64,000 bases of DNA from Pacificispira sp040217575 (lineage in GTDB: Bacteria; Pseudomonadota; Alphaproteobacteria; UBA8366; Aestuariispiraceae), in contig JAVJPW010000005.1 in the NCBI GenBank assembly GCA_040217575.1, positions 372,001 through 436,000 on the forward strand, written 5' to 3'. The stretch's first letter is position 1. Each line of letters begins with the position of its first letter. Of the stretch, positions 8,870 through 16,474 are shown piece after piece. The notes under the pieces are model-generated. The model was not told the DNA's origin. It made no database searches and was given only the letters and a program-made list of their open reading frames with translations. A program made the position numbers and the translations under genes.

Positions 8870-9604
8870 ATGCCTGACCTTTCGTCATTTCCGGAAAACG
8901 GATCCGCCGTCGTCATTGGCGCGTCCGGCGGGCTGGGCCGTGCCTTCGCAGAAATGGTCGCCGCATCCGGACGCTTCGCAACTGTCCATGCCCTGTCGCG
9001 TAAGCCGGCGCAGTTCGGCCCGACCAACATCCGTTCCGGTCATGTGGACATCCTGTCCGAAGAATCGATCCAGGCGGCCCTTGCCGACGTCGAGGCACCG
9101 CGCCTTGTGATCGTTGCCAGCGGAATTCTACATGATCAGACGCGCGGGCCGGAGAAATCATGGCGCGCACTGGATGTTGACTGGATGGAAAATGTCATGC
9201 GTATCAACGCGTTCGGGCCCGCACTTGTGGCAAAACATGCATTGCCGAAAATGCCCCGCGACGGAAAATCCTGCTTTGCCGCGATATCCGCCCGCGTCGG
9301 CAGCATCACGGACAACCGGCTTGGCGGATGGTACGGCTACCGCGCGTCCAAGGCGGCACTGAACATGCTGCTGAAGACTTTGTCGGTCGAATTCGCCCGC
9401 ACCCACACCCAGGGCTGCATTCTGGGCCTGCATCCGGGGACGGTGGACACTTCGCTTTCCCAGCCGTTTCAGAAGGGCGTACCGGGGGACAAGCTGTTCA
9501 CCCCCGCCTTTTCCGCAAATGCCATGCTGTCGGTCATCAACGCCAACGGGGCGGAAGCGACGGGGGGCCTTTTCGCATGGGACGGCCAGCCTATCCCCTA
9601 TTAG
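8870..9604 (+). CDS. Short-chain dehydrogenase/reductase, C-factor-like
   Basis: A 244-residue SDR. It has the cofactor loop VVIGASGGLGRAF near residue 15 and the catalytic Tyr and Lys in GYRASKAALNMLLKTLSVEF. The active-site serine region reads FAAISARVGSI. The GLHPGTVDTSLSQPFQ and GGLFAWDGQPIPY segments resemble C-factor/CsgA-type SDRs. The substrate is unknown. It is followed tail to tail, 6 bases away, by another SDR on the minus strand. Confidence 0.85.
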   Translation: MPDLSSFPENGSAVVIGASGGLGRAFAEMVAASGRFATVHALSRKPAQFGPTNIRSGHVDILSEESIQAALADVEAPRLVIVASGILHDQTRGPEKSWRALDVDWMENVMRINAFGPALVAKHALPKMPRDGKSCFAAISARVGSITDNRLGGWYGYRASKAALNMLLKTLSVEFARTHTQGCILGLHPGTVDTSLSQPFQKGVPGDKLFTPAFSANAMLSVINANGAEATGGLFAWDGQPIPY

Positions 9605-9610
9605 GACGCA

Positions 9611-10390
9611 TCATCCCCAATGGGTGGTGCCGCCGCAGACGCTGACAGACTGCGCCGTGATATGGGCGCCGCGGTCGGATGCCAGAAAGACGGTCATATC
9701 GGCTATTGCCTCCGGCGGGATCATCTCCCCCAACATCATTGTGCCCGCCATCATGCTGCTGACGGCGTCGCGGTCGCCCTTGCCCTGTGCAACGAAACGC
9801 TGGCGGGATCTTTCCGCCATCGGCGTTTCGACCCAGCCCGGGGCGACGCAATTGACCCGGATTTTCTCCGGCGCCATTTCCACCGCCAGACAGCGCATGA
9901 ACCCGCGCACAGCATGTTTCGATGCATTGTAGGCCGCGTATTCCGCGGCCGCGTCCTTGTCGCTGGTGGATGAAATGAAAAGGATCGAAGCCCCCGCCCC
10001 GGCGGCGCGGATCGCCGGCAGGCACGCCTGCGTCACGGTAAAGCAAGCCGTCGCGTTGATCGCAAAGGTCCGGTCCCAAAGGTCCTGCGTCATCGCTTCG
10101 ACCGGCGCCGTCTCGCAGATGCCGGCATTGTTGACCAGGATATCCAGCCCCCCAAGGCGCGCGACCGTGTCCGCCGCCATTGTGCGGGCCTGGGTCGGGT
10201 CTGCCAGGTCGCCGGACACGCCGATTGCCCCGGCGCCGATATCCGTGGCGACCAGATCCGCCTTTTCGGGGGTGCGCGCCTGAACGGCAACCCGCGCGCC
10301 TTCGGCCGCGAAGGCGCGCGCAATTGCACCGCCGATACCGCCACTGGCGCCGGTGACAAGGACCCGCTTTCCGGTCAGTCCCATTTCCAT
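9611..10390 (-). CDS. Short-chain dehydrogenase/reductase (classical)
   Basis: A 259-residue classical SDR with cofactor motif VLVTGASGGIGGAIARAF, structural motif LVNNAGICE, catalytic Ser in ILFISSTSDKDAA and catalytic YNASKHAVRGF. The C-terminus SVSVCGGTTHWG is typical of 3-oxoacyl-ACP-reductase-like members. The ATG at 10390 is preferred because GGAGAG lies just upstream; a longer frame to 10432 lacks support. An Arg in the cofactor-binding N-terminal third (AVQARTPEK) suggests NADP(H), though this is only suggestive. The physiological substrate is not predictable. Confidence 0.85.
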   Translation of the reverse strand: MEMGLTGKRVLVTGASGGIGGAIARAFAAEGARVAVQARTPEKADLVATDIGAGAIGVSGDLADPTQARTMAADTVARLGGLDILVNNAGICETAPVEAMTQDLWDRTFAINATACFTVTQACLPAIRAAGAGASILFISSTSDKDAAAEYAAYNASKHAVRGFMRCLAVEMAPEKIRVNCVAPGWVETPMAERSRQRFVAQGKGDRDAVSSMMAGTMMLGEMIPPEAIADMTVFLASDRGAHITAQSVSVCGGTTHWG

Positions 10391-10651
10391 AAGAACTCTC
10401 CCAATTCTTGAAATTCCTGTAATCCCATCCACCGAATCGCCATGTCAATGGCGGGCGCCGCCACTTAAACGGTTCAAGCGCCAGGCAGAGATAACGGCGT
10501 CAGAATGGGTTTGAAAACCTGACTGCTTCCGACAAGCTTATGGCGGTTTCAGGCATTCCAAAGGTATGAGCCAACGGTCACACGCTGGTTACGCAGCGCC
10601 TACCGGTTCAGTCCATTATTCCGGAACATACCCAAACGGCCCGTGGTCGGC
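10391..10651. other. Intergenic region between SDR and popZ
   Basis: These 261 bases hold the upstream region of the minus-strand SDR and the 3' flank of popZ. I see no supportable reading frame, tRNA or strong T-run terminator. A promoter for the SDR is expected but was not identified. Confidence 0.4.
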
Positions 10652-11335
10652 CTAATCGTCTTCGTCGTCCCACTTGCGTCGCGCGCGGTGGGCCATGCGC
10701 TGGATTTCTTCCTGGACCAGCCGTTCCACCAGCCCCGGCAGGTTCTCGTCCAGCCAGGACCGAAGCATCGGCTTCAGCAGGCCCTTGACGATGTCTTCCA
10801 ACGTTTCCCCGGCCTGTCCCATGCGGATGGATCGTTCCAGCGCGGCGAACTGATGGATACCGTATGCTTCCGTCGGATCGGAAATGATGCGGTCGTCTTC
10901 CGACACGACCGGTGGGGCAGGTTCGGGTTCGGGTTCCGGCTCCGGTTCAGGCGGTGGCGGCGGGGGTGGCGGCGGCGGTTCGTCCTCTTCCTCCTCGTCC
11001 TCATCCTCGAAATCCACGAGTTCGAGTTCGGGGGGCTCTTCCTCAACCTCTTCATCCAGTTCAAGGACGTCGTCTTCGACCTCCTCGTCCAGTTCCAGGG
11101 GTTCTTCCTCTACCTCTTCCTCAAGCTCCAGCGGTTCCTCTTCAGGTTCCGGTTCGGGCTCGGGCTCGGGTTCCGGTTCGGGCTCAGGCTCGGGTTCCGG
11201 TTCAGGTTCCGGCTCGGGTGCCGGTTCGGGCGCGGGCTCTTCCGTCTTCTCAGGCTCGTCATCCCCGTCTTCCGAAATGATTTTCCGGATAGACGCGAGG
11301 ATTTCCTCCATCGAAGGTTCTTGATTATCACTCAT
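10652..11335 (-). CDS. popZ: PopZ-like polar organising protein (DUF2497)
   Basis: A 227-residue protein with the two conserved ends of the PopZ family. The N-terminal helix is EPSMEEILASIRKIISED. The C-terminal oligomerisation helices include LLKPMLRSWLDENLPGLVER and LVQEEIQRMAHRARRKW. PopZ forms a polar scaffold that tethers the chromosome origin through ParB and recruits cell-cycle regulators. Between the ends lies a long disordered linker of Pro-Glu repeats, then acidic Glu/Asp stretches and a run of 10 prolines. The ATG at 11335 starts at the conserved MSDNQEPSMEEI; the longer frame to 11359 is unlikely. The plus-strand Ser/Gly-rich frame over it is an antisense shadow. Confidence 0.9.
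   Translation of the reverse strand: MSDNQEPSMEEILASIRKIISEDGDDEPEKTEEPAPEPAPEPEPEPEPEPEPEPEPEPEPEPEPEEEPLELEEEVEEEPLELDEEVEDDVLELDEEVEEEPPELELVDFEDEDEEEEDEPPPPPPPPPPEPEPEPEPEPAPPVVSEDDRIISDPTEAYGIHQFAALERSIRMGQAGETLEDIVKGLLKPMLRSWLDENLPGLVERLVQEEIQRMAHRARRKWDDEDD
10915..11245. repeat. Low-complexity hexamer repeats encoding the PopZ linker
   Basis: On the plus strand the sequence cycles through units such as ggttcc, ggctcg and ggttcg, with a block of ggt/ggc triplets (around 10950-10980) and cctcttc-type blocks. On the coding strand this gives Glu-Pro, polyproline and Glu-rich segments. Such DNA is prone to slippage, so linker length probably varies between relatives. Confidence 0.75.
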
Positions 11336-11547
11336 CGTTCCGTCATCGCCCCTGAACAAAGGCCCCCTGTAAACGGGGATGAACCGCGTTTGGCGAAGGG
11401 TATGCCGATTCCCGGCACGTCATCCAAAAAAACCAGCCGCATAATCTAGGGAACGTGCCCGATTCACGTCTGATCGCGCAAGCCTGCAAATTCTATGGGA
11501 AAACAAGGTCTATGCCGACGTTCCATCGGCCAAGCGGCAGGGGGGCG

Positions 11548-12963
11548 CTACGGCTCCACACCGCGCGCCGCAGCGTCTGTCGCATCTGTTGGGACATCGT
11601 CGCCGATGCCCCACCAGAGGGCTTCCACGGCATTGTAGTGCACGCCCGGGTCATAGAACTGCACATCCAGGTCCAGGTCCCGCGCCGTCAGCGACCCAAG
11701 GGCGGCAATCAGTTCGAACCGCGCAACGGTTTCGTCCCTGCGTGCGCGGACAAGGCTGACATTGGCGTCCAGCAGTTCCTGTTCCGCATCCAGCACATCC
11801 AGGACGGTGCGCTGACCAACCCGTTCTTCCTGCTGAACCCCTTCCAGCGCGATCTCCGCCGCGCGGATTTCTTCCTGAATCGCGGTGATGGTCGCGACCA
11901 CGGAAGTATAGGATTCCCAGGCGCTGAGCGTCTGTTCGACGACATCCCGCCGGGCTTCCTCAATTTCCATCAGCGCCTGTGCAGCGGCCATTTTTGCGGC
12001 GCGCACCTCACTGGTTTCGAAGCCTTGCTGATAAATCGGGACCGTGACCTGGGCCGCCAGCGAATAGCTGCGGGAACGCGACCCGTTGCTGTTTTCATCC
12101 CAGCTGCGGCTCAACGTGCCGATGACGTCGACCGACGGCAGAAGGTCCGCGAATTGTTCATCGATGGAATGCAGCGCGGCGCGGCGGCTGTAGATAGCCG
12201 CCAGAACCGATGGATTCTGTTCGACGGATATTTCACGTGCTTCCGCCCGTCCCGCAGGAAGGTCGGGTGCCAGGCTTGGCGTCGACAGGTTCGTGGGCGG
12301 CATGCCGACCACTTCTTCGAAAAGGGCCTTGCTGACCTCCAGATCCCCTTCCGACGTCAAAAGGTCGGACCGGGACCGCGCAATGCGCGATTCCGCCTGT
12401 GCGACATCCGTCAGGGTCGCGACGCCGGCATCATACCGGTCCTGTGTCGCTTCCAGCTGCCGGCGGAGCCGTTCCACATTCTGGCGGTTCAGTTCGACCA
12501 CAGCCTCATCCCGCAGCACGTCCATATAGGACGTGACGACCTGAAGCAGGATGGACTGTTCGGCGGAAATCAAATTCGCGCGCGCGGCAAGGACGTCGGC
12601 CTGCGCGCCTTCGACTGCGGCATCCGTTCCACCGCCGTCATAAAGGTTCTGCGTTACCCGCAAGTCGATGCCCTGGCTCAGGCGCGTCGAATCCGTGCGC
12701 GACGTGCGGGTGCGAAGCCGGCTTCTTGTTCCCGTGATGTCGCCGATCAGTTCCACATTGGGCCGCCAACCGGCCGATGCCTGGGGCACGCCTTCATCGG
12801 TCACGCGAAGCTGCGCGCGCTGTGCCTGAAGCGTGGGGTTGTTCAGATAGGCCTCGATCAGGGCCTCTTCCATACTTTGCGCCTGTGCCGACGATGTCAG
12901 GGCAACCGGTCCGCTGACCGCTGCGACAACGCAAAATACACCTAAATAGTCCCTGAAGCCCAT
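11548..12963 (-). CDS. tolC: TolC-family outer-membrane channel
   Basis: A 471-residue outer-membrane efflux protein. It opens with a signal peptide (hydrophobic YLGVFCVVAAVSGPVAL ending in SSAQAQS). The mature protein begins MEEALIEAYLNNPTLQAQRA, the classic start of TolC-type proteins. Two OEP repeats of long alpha-helices follow (for example DVLAARANLISAEQSILLQV and IQEEIRAAEIALEGVQQEER). It forms the trimeric exit duct for type I secretion and RND or ABC export. GAGGCGAT precedes the ATG. The PIMT-like gene lies upstream on the same strand, a common alphaproteobacterial arrangement. Confidence 0.92.
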   Translation of the reverse strand: MGFRDYLGVFCVVAAVSGPVALTSSAQAQSMEEALIEAYLNNPTLQAQRAQLRVTDEGVPQASAGWRPNVELIGDITGTRSRLRTRTSRTDSTRLSQGIDLRVTQNLYDGGGTDAAVEGAQADVLAARANLISAEQSILLQVVTSYMDVLRDEAVVELNRQNVERLRRQLEATQDRYDAGVATLTDVAQAESRIARSRSDLLTSEGDLEVSKALFEEVVGMPPTNLSTPSLAPDLPAGRAEAREISVEQNPSVLAAIYSRRAALHSIDEQFADLLPSVDVIGTLSRSWDENSNGSRSRSYSLAAQVTVPIYQQGFETSEVRAAKMAAAQALMEIEEARRDVVEQTLSAWESYTSVVATITAIQEEIRAAEIALEGVQQEERVGQRTVLDVLDAEQELLDANVSLVRARRDETVARFELIAALGSLTARDLDLDVQFYDPGVHYNAVEALWWGIGDDVPTDATDAAARGVEP

Positions 12964-13076
12964 ATCGCCTCAACGCCCTTCATCAAGACAAGTATCGTCG
13001 GGCCCCAGCCCTCGTTACCCAGATAAACCGAACCGTGGACCGTTCAATCGCAAAAACGACCCCGCCGAACAAAACC

Positions 13077-13730
13077 TTAAAGGGAGAAACTTTTCTCCCG
13101 CCGGAAACCCGGCAACGGCTTTACTGATGCATCGAACAGGATTCTGGAAGAAACAACCCCATTCCGTTTCCCGAACAGTGTCGCAGACGCGACCTCATTC
13201 TCCCCACCGACGATCGCCATCAGGCGCCCGCCTTCGCTCAATTGGTCCTTGAGTGTGTCCGGAACAAATTCGACACGCCCGCCCAGCAGGATGACATCAT
13301 AGGGTCCTTCCCCGGGAAGCCCTTCTTCCAGCGGCGCCTCAATCGGCACGACATTGTCGCAGGCCTGACCTGCAAGTGCGGCACCCATCGCGGACACAAC
13401 ATCCGCATCCTGATCCAGCGCGAACACGGACTGACACAGCGCGCCCAGAACGGCGGCGGCATAACCGGTCGGTTCACCGATCACCAGCGCATTGTCGCCC
13501 TGCCCCGGCATCGCTTCCTGGATCAGACGCGCAATCGGCATGGGCGGTGTCATCCAGCGGTCCGCAGAAAGCTGGATATGTTCGTCCAGATAGGCCTGAG
13601 CACGCAGGCGGGCGGGCAAAAACGCCTCCCGCGGGATGGTCCGAAGCGCGTTCAGCAGGTCGGGGTCGACAACCTTGTTCGTCCGAAGCTGCGATTCCAC
13701 CATATTTCGGCGGGCAACGGCAAAATCCAT
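13077..13730 (-). CDS. Protein-L-isoaspartate O-methyltransferase family protein, atypical SAM motif
   Basis: A 217-residue PIMT-family protein. The N-terminal half (ARRNMVESQLRTNKVVDPDL, then IPREAFLP) is characteristic. The central SAM-binding motif, usually of the GTGSGYQAA type, here reads VIGEPTGYAAAVLGAL, which lacks the small-residue run. Later FALDQDADV and YDVILLGGRVEFVPD match the expected strands. It may bind SAM weakly or have a structural role. The ATG at 13730 matches the family start; the longer frame to 13769 adds unlikely residues. It sits directly upstream of tolC. Confidence 0.8.
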   Translation of the reverse strand: MDFAVARRNMVESQLRTNKVVDPDLLNALRTIPREAFLPARLRAQAYLDEHIQLSADRWMTPPMPIARLIQEAMPGQGDNALVIGEPTGYAAAVLGALCQSVFALDQDADVVSAMGAALAGQACDNVVPIEAPLEEGLPGEGPYDVILLGGRVEFVPDTLKDQLSEGGRLMAIVGGENEVASATLFGKRNGVVSSRILFDASVKPLPGFRREKSFSL

Positions 13731-13864
13731 GACTTGCGCCTTGTCCTGTTCATCACGGGAAATACACACCTTTTATAGGGCCCGTGTTCGGCCTTTGCAA
13801 TCGGTCTGGGTGGCCCGCCGATGAACGGGATCGACGCTACCGAACCCGGTCCCGCGCCGCCGCC

Positions 13865-13893
13865 TTGACCGGACTCAGGCGGGGCTGTATAGA
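13865..13893 (+). promoter_or_regulatory. Sigma-70 type promoter for tRNA-Cys
   Basis: TTGACC (13865-13870) and TATAGA (13888-13893) are separated by exactly 17 bases. The -10 ends 21 bases before the tRNA 5' end, so the leader is short. This spacing and match make it one of the clearest promoters in the window. Confidence 0.75.
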
Positions 13894-13914
13894 CCCGTTC
13901 ACCAACCACTTGGC

Positions 13915-13988
13915 GGCGCGATGGCGGAGTGGTTACGCAGCGGCCTGCAAAGCCGTGTACGCCGGTTCGATTCCGGCTCGCGCCTCCA
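13915..13988 (+). tRNA. tRNA-Cys (GCA)
   Basis: A 74-base cloverleaf. The acceptor stem pairs GGCGCGA with TCGCGCC, followed by discriminator T and an encoded CCA. The anticodon loop CTGCAAA places GCA at positions 34-36. The T arm contains GGTTCGATTCC. Discriminator U73 is the known identity base of tRNA-Cys. Confidence 0.96.
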
Positions 13989-14070
13989 AACCTCCCTGCC
14001 CTGACAGTTTGCATCGACACCCGGTTCATGCCGGTTTTCCAGGCGTGACGAACTCTGTTAGCGTGGGTGC

Positions 14071-15294
14071 ATGACAGGTTTGATAAAATCCCACTTTCAG
14101 CGCGCGGCCGCATCCGGCCCCTATCCGGGCGACCTGACGCGCATCCTTTCCACAGGCATGGCGGACGGTGCCTATGATGCCATATCCGGCTGGCCGTCCT
14201 ATGAGCCGACGCCGCTGCATGACTTGTCGCGACTGGCATGGGAACTGGGGGTCGCGTCGGTCCTGTACAAGGACGAAGGTCCCCGGTTCGGTCTGGGCAG
14301 TTTCAAAGCGCTGGGCGGGTCTTACGCGGTACTGGTCTGGGCATCGCGCATCGTGGAAAAGGAGATTGGCGCCCTGCCGGATATTGACGATGTCCGGTCC
14401 GGAAAATACGCCGACATCCTGTCCGGTCGCACAGTCATCACCGCGACCGACGGCAACCACGGGCGTTCTGTTGCTTGGGGTGCCCGGATGGTGGGATGCA
14501 ACTGCCGGATCTACATCCACAAGGAAGTCAGCGAAGGCCGCAAAACCGCGATGGAAGCGCTTGGCGCAACGGTCATACGGGTCGATGGCGACTATGACCA
14601 TTCGTTGGAGGTCTGCGCTTCCGACGCGTCGGCCCATGGCTGGCAGGTAATATCCGATACATCCTATGACGGATACATGGACCTGCCGCGCTATGTCATG
14701 GCCGGTTACACCGTCATGGCGACGGAGATCCTGCAGCAACTGCGTGGCGACGCGCCGACCCATGTGTTCGTCCAGGCCGGCGTCGGGGGCGTCGCGGCCG
14801 CCGTGTGTGCCCGGTTCTGGCAGGTATTGGACAAAGACCGCCCGCGTATCGCTGTGGTGGAGCCGACGCGCGCCGCATGTCTGATGGAAAGCGCGCGAAC
14901 CGATGCCCCCGCCAAAGTGGCGATTGAGGAAGAAACGGTAATGGCCGGTCTGTCCTGTGGGGAGGTGTCGCTTCTGGCCTGGGACATCCTGTCGGTAGGC
15001 GCGTCCGACTTTCTGACAATCGGGGAGGAAGGTGTCGGCCCCGCCATGCGCCTGATCGCGACGGACGCCTTCGGCGACATTCCGGTCGAAGCCGGCGAAT
15101 CGGCGGTCCCCGGGCTGATCGCCGCAGTCGGGGCGGCGGGCGACCCTGCCGTCCGCGACGCAATGGAAGTCGGACCCGAAAGCCGCCTGTTGGTCATCGG
15201 CTGCGAAGGGGCGACGGACCGCGCGATCTATGACGCCATTCTGGCGGAAGACGGGTCAAAGGACCGCGCCGTTCTGGGTCTGTCCGGTGGCTAG
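14071..15294 (+). CDS. dpaL: Diaminopropionate ammonia-lyase
   Basis: A 407-residue PLP enzyme of the fold-type II family. It splits 2,3-diaminopropionate to pyruvate and two ammonia. The PLP lysine lies in FGLGSFKALGGSYA (about residue 79). The TATDGNHGRSVAWGARM segment and the glycine loop QAGVGGVAAAVC form the cofactor pocket. The DTSYDGYMDLPRYVMAGY segment is typical of DpaL rather than threonine deaminase. The 3' end overlaps the start of the M24 peptidase gene, so the two are probably an operon. The nearby M24 enzyme could release the amino acid from a peptide (inference). Confidence 0.88.
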   Translation: MTGLIKSHFQRAAASGPYPGDLTRILSTGMADGAYDAISGWPSYEPTPLHDLSRLAWELGVASVLYKDEGPRFGLGSFKALGGSYAVLVWASRIVEKEIGALPDIDDVRSGKYADILSGRTVITATDGNHGRSVAWGARMVGCNCRIYIHKEVSEGRKTAMEALGATVIRVDGDYDHSLEVCASDASAHGWQVISDTSYDGYMDLPRYVMAGYTVMATEILQQLRGDAPTHVFVQAGVGGVAAAVCARFWQVLDKDRPRIAVVEPTRAACLMESARTDAPAKVAIEEETVMAGLSCGEVSLLAWDILSVGASDFLTIGEEGVGPAMRLIATDAFGDIPVEAGESAVPGLIAAVGAAGDPAVRDAMEVGPESRLLVIGCEGATDRAIYDAILAEDGSKDRAVLGLSGG

Positions 15295-16474
15295 GGTGGT
15301 GACGCCCCCCGCGCCGCCGCCCCGCGGCTTTCCGCAAGATGAGTTTGAGGCCCGGACCGAAAAGACACAGGCCCTGATGGCGCAAGCCGGCCTGGGCGCG
15401 CTGCTTCTGACGACGGAACCGGAAGTGCGCTATTTCACCGGTTTCCTGACCCAGTTCTGGCAAAGCCCGACCCGCCCCTGGTTTCTGGTGCTGCCGGCAT
15501 CGGGCAAGCCCATCGCCGTCATTCCGCAGATCGGCGCGGAATGCATGGGCCGCACCTGGATCGACGATGTCAGGACCTGGTCTTCACCCGCGCCGGAAGA
15601 TGAAGGGATCAGCCTGTTGTCCGACGCATTGCGCGGAGCGTTGGACGGTTCGAAATCACTTGGAATGATGCAGGGACCGGAAACGCATCTGCGCATGCCG
15701 CAGTCCGATTTTTCCCGGCTTCTGACAGCGCTGGACGGCATTTCAGTGCGCGACTGCACCCCCATCGTCCGGTCCCTTCGCATGGTCAAATCGAAACGGG
15801 AAATTGAAAAGATCGCCTATGTCTGCGCCCGCGTGTCCGATGTGTTTGAGGCTCTGCCGGGCCTGATCCGGACGGGCATGAGCGATGCAGACATCTTTCG
15901 GCGGTTCAAGGTCGCCTGCCTGGAAGCGGGCGTGGACGATGTGTCCTATCTGGTCGGCGCACTGGGACAGGGCGGGTACGGCGACATCATCTCCCCCCCT
16001 GCTGGACGGGTCGCCGAAACCGGCGATATTCTGATTCTGGACACGGGCTGCACCTTCGACGGCTATTTCTGCGATTTTGACCGCAACTATTCCTTTGGCC
16101 CGGCCGACGATGCTGCAAGGCGCGCGCATGAGGCCGTCTTTCGCGCAACGGACGCGGGCTTTGCGGCCGCGAGACCCGGTGCGACGTGCCAGGAGGTCTG
16201 TCGCGCCATGGCGACGGTGATGGAAGAAGCGGGCGCGCTTGGCAACGATGTCGGACGGTTGGGCCATGGGCTTGGCATGCAACTGACCGAATGGCCGTCC
16301 AACCGCATCGGCGACAGGACGATCCTGGAACCCGACATGGTGCTGACGCTGGAACCGGGTATGACCTTCGCCCCCGGAAAGGTCATGGTGCATGAAGAAA
16401 ACATCGTCATCCGCGAAGACGGTGCGGAATGGCTGACCCGTCGTGCGCCGCCGGAAATGCCGGTGATAGACTAG
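15287..16474 (+). CDS. M24-family metallopeptidase (Xaa-Pro peptidase/creatinase fold)
   Basis: About 395 residues with a creatinase N-terminal domain and a pita-bread C-terminal domain. The dinuclear metal ligands are visible: Asp in ILDTGCTFDGYF and CDFDRNYSFG, His in RLGHGLGMQLTEWPS, Glu in LTLEPGMTF and Glu in MVHEENIVI. The HGLGMQLTEWPS form resembles creatinase and ectoine hydrolase relatives as well as Xaa-Pro dipeptidases, so the bond cleaved is open. No ATG fits. GTG at 15287 overlaps the dpaL stop by 8 bases; GTGs at 15296 and 15299 are alternatives. The end overlaps the convergent permease by 4 bases. Confidence 0.85.
   Translation: MARVVTPPAPPPRGFPQDEFEARTEKTQALMAQAGLGALLLTTEPEVRYFTGFLTQFWQSPTRPWFLVLPASGKPIAVIPQIGAECMGRTWIDDVRTWSSPAPEDEGISLLSDALRGALDGSKSLGMMQGPETHLRMPQSDFSRLLTALDGISVRDCTPIVRSLRMVKSKREIEKIAYVCARVSDVFEALPGLIRTGMSDADIFRRFKVACLEAGVDDVSYLVGALGQGGYGDIISPPAGRVAETGDILILDTGCTFDGYFCDFDRNYSFGPADDAARRAHEAVFRATDAGFAAARPGATCQEVCRAMATVMEEAGALGNDVGRLGHGLGMQLTEWPSNRIGDRTILEPDMVLTLEPGMTFAPGKVMVHEENIVIREDGAEWLTRRAPPEMPVID

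Noticed and set aside
10884..11324. Plus-strand Ser/Gly-rich open frames opposite popZ
   Set aside because: They are the reverse reading of the Pro-Glu hexamer repeats and have no start signal or homology; PopZ ends are clear on the minus strand.
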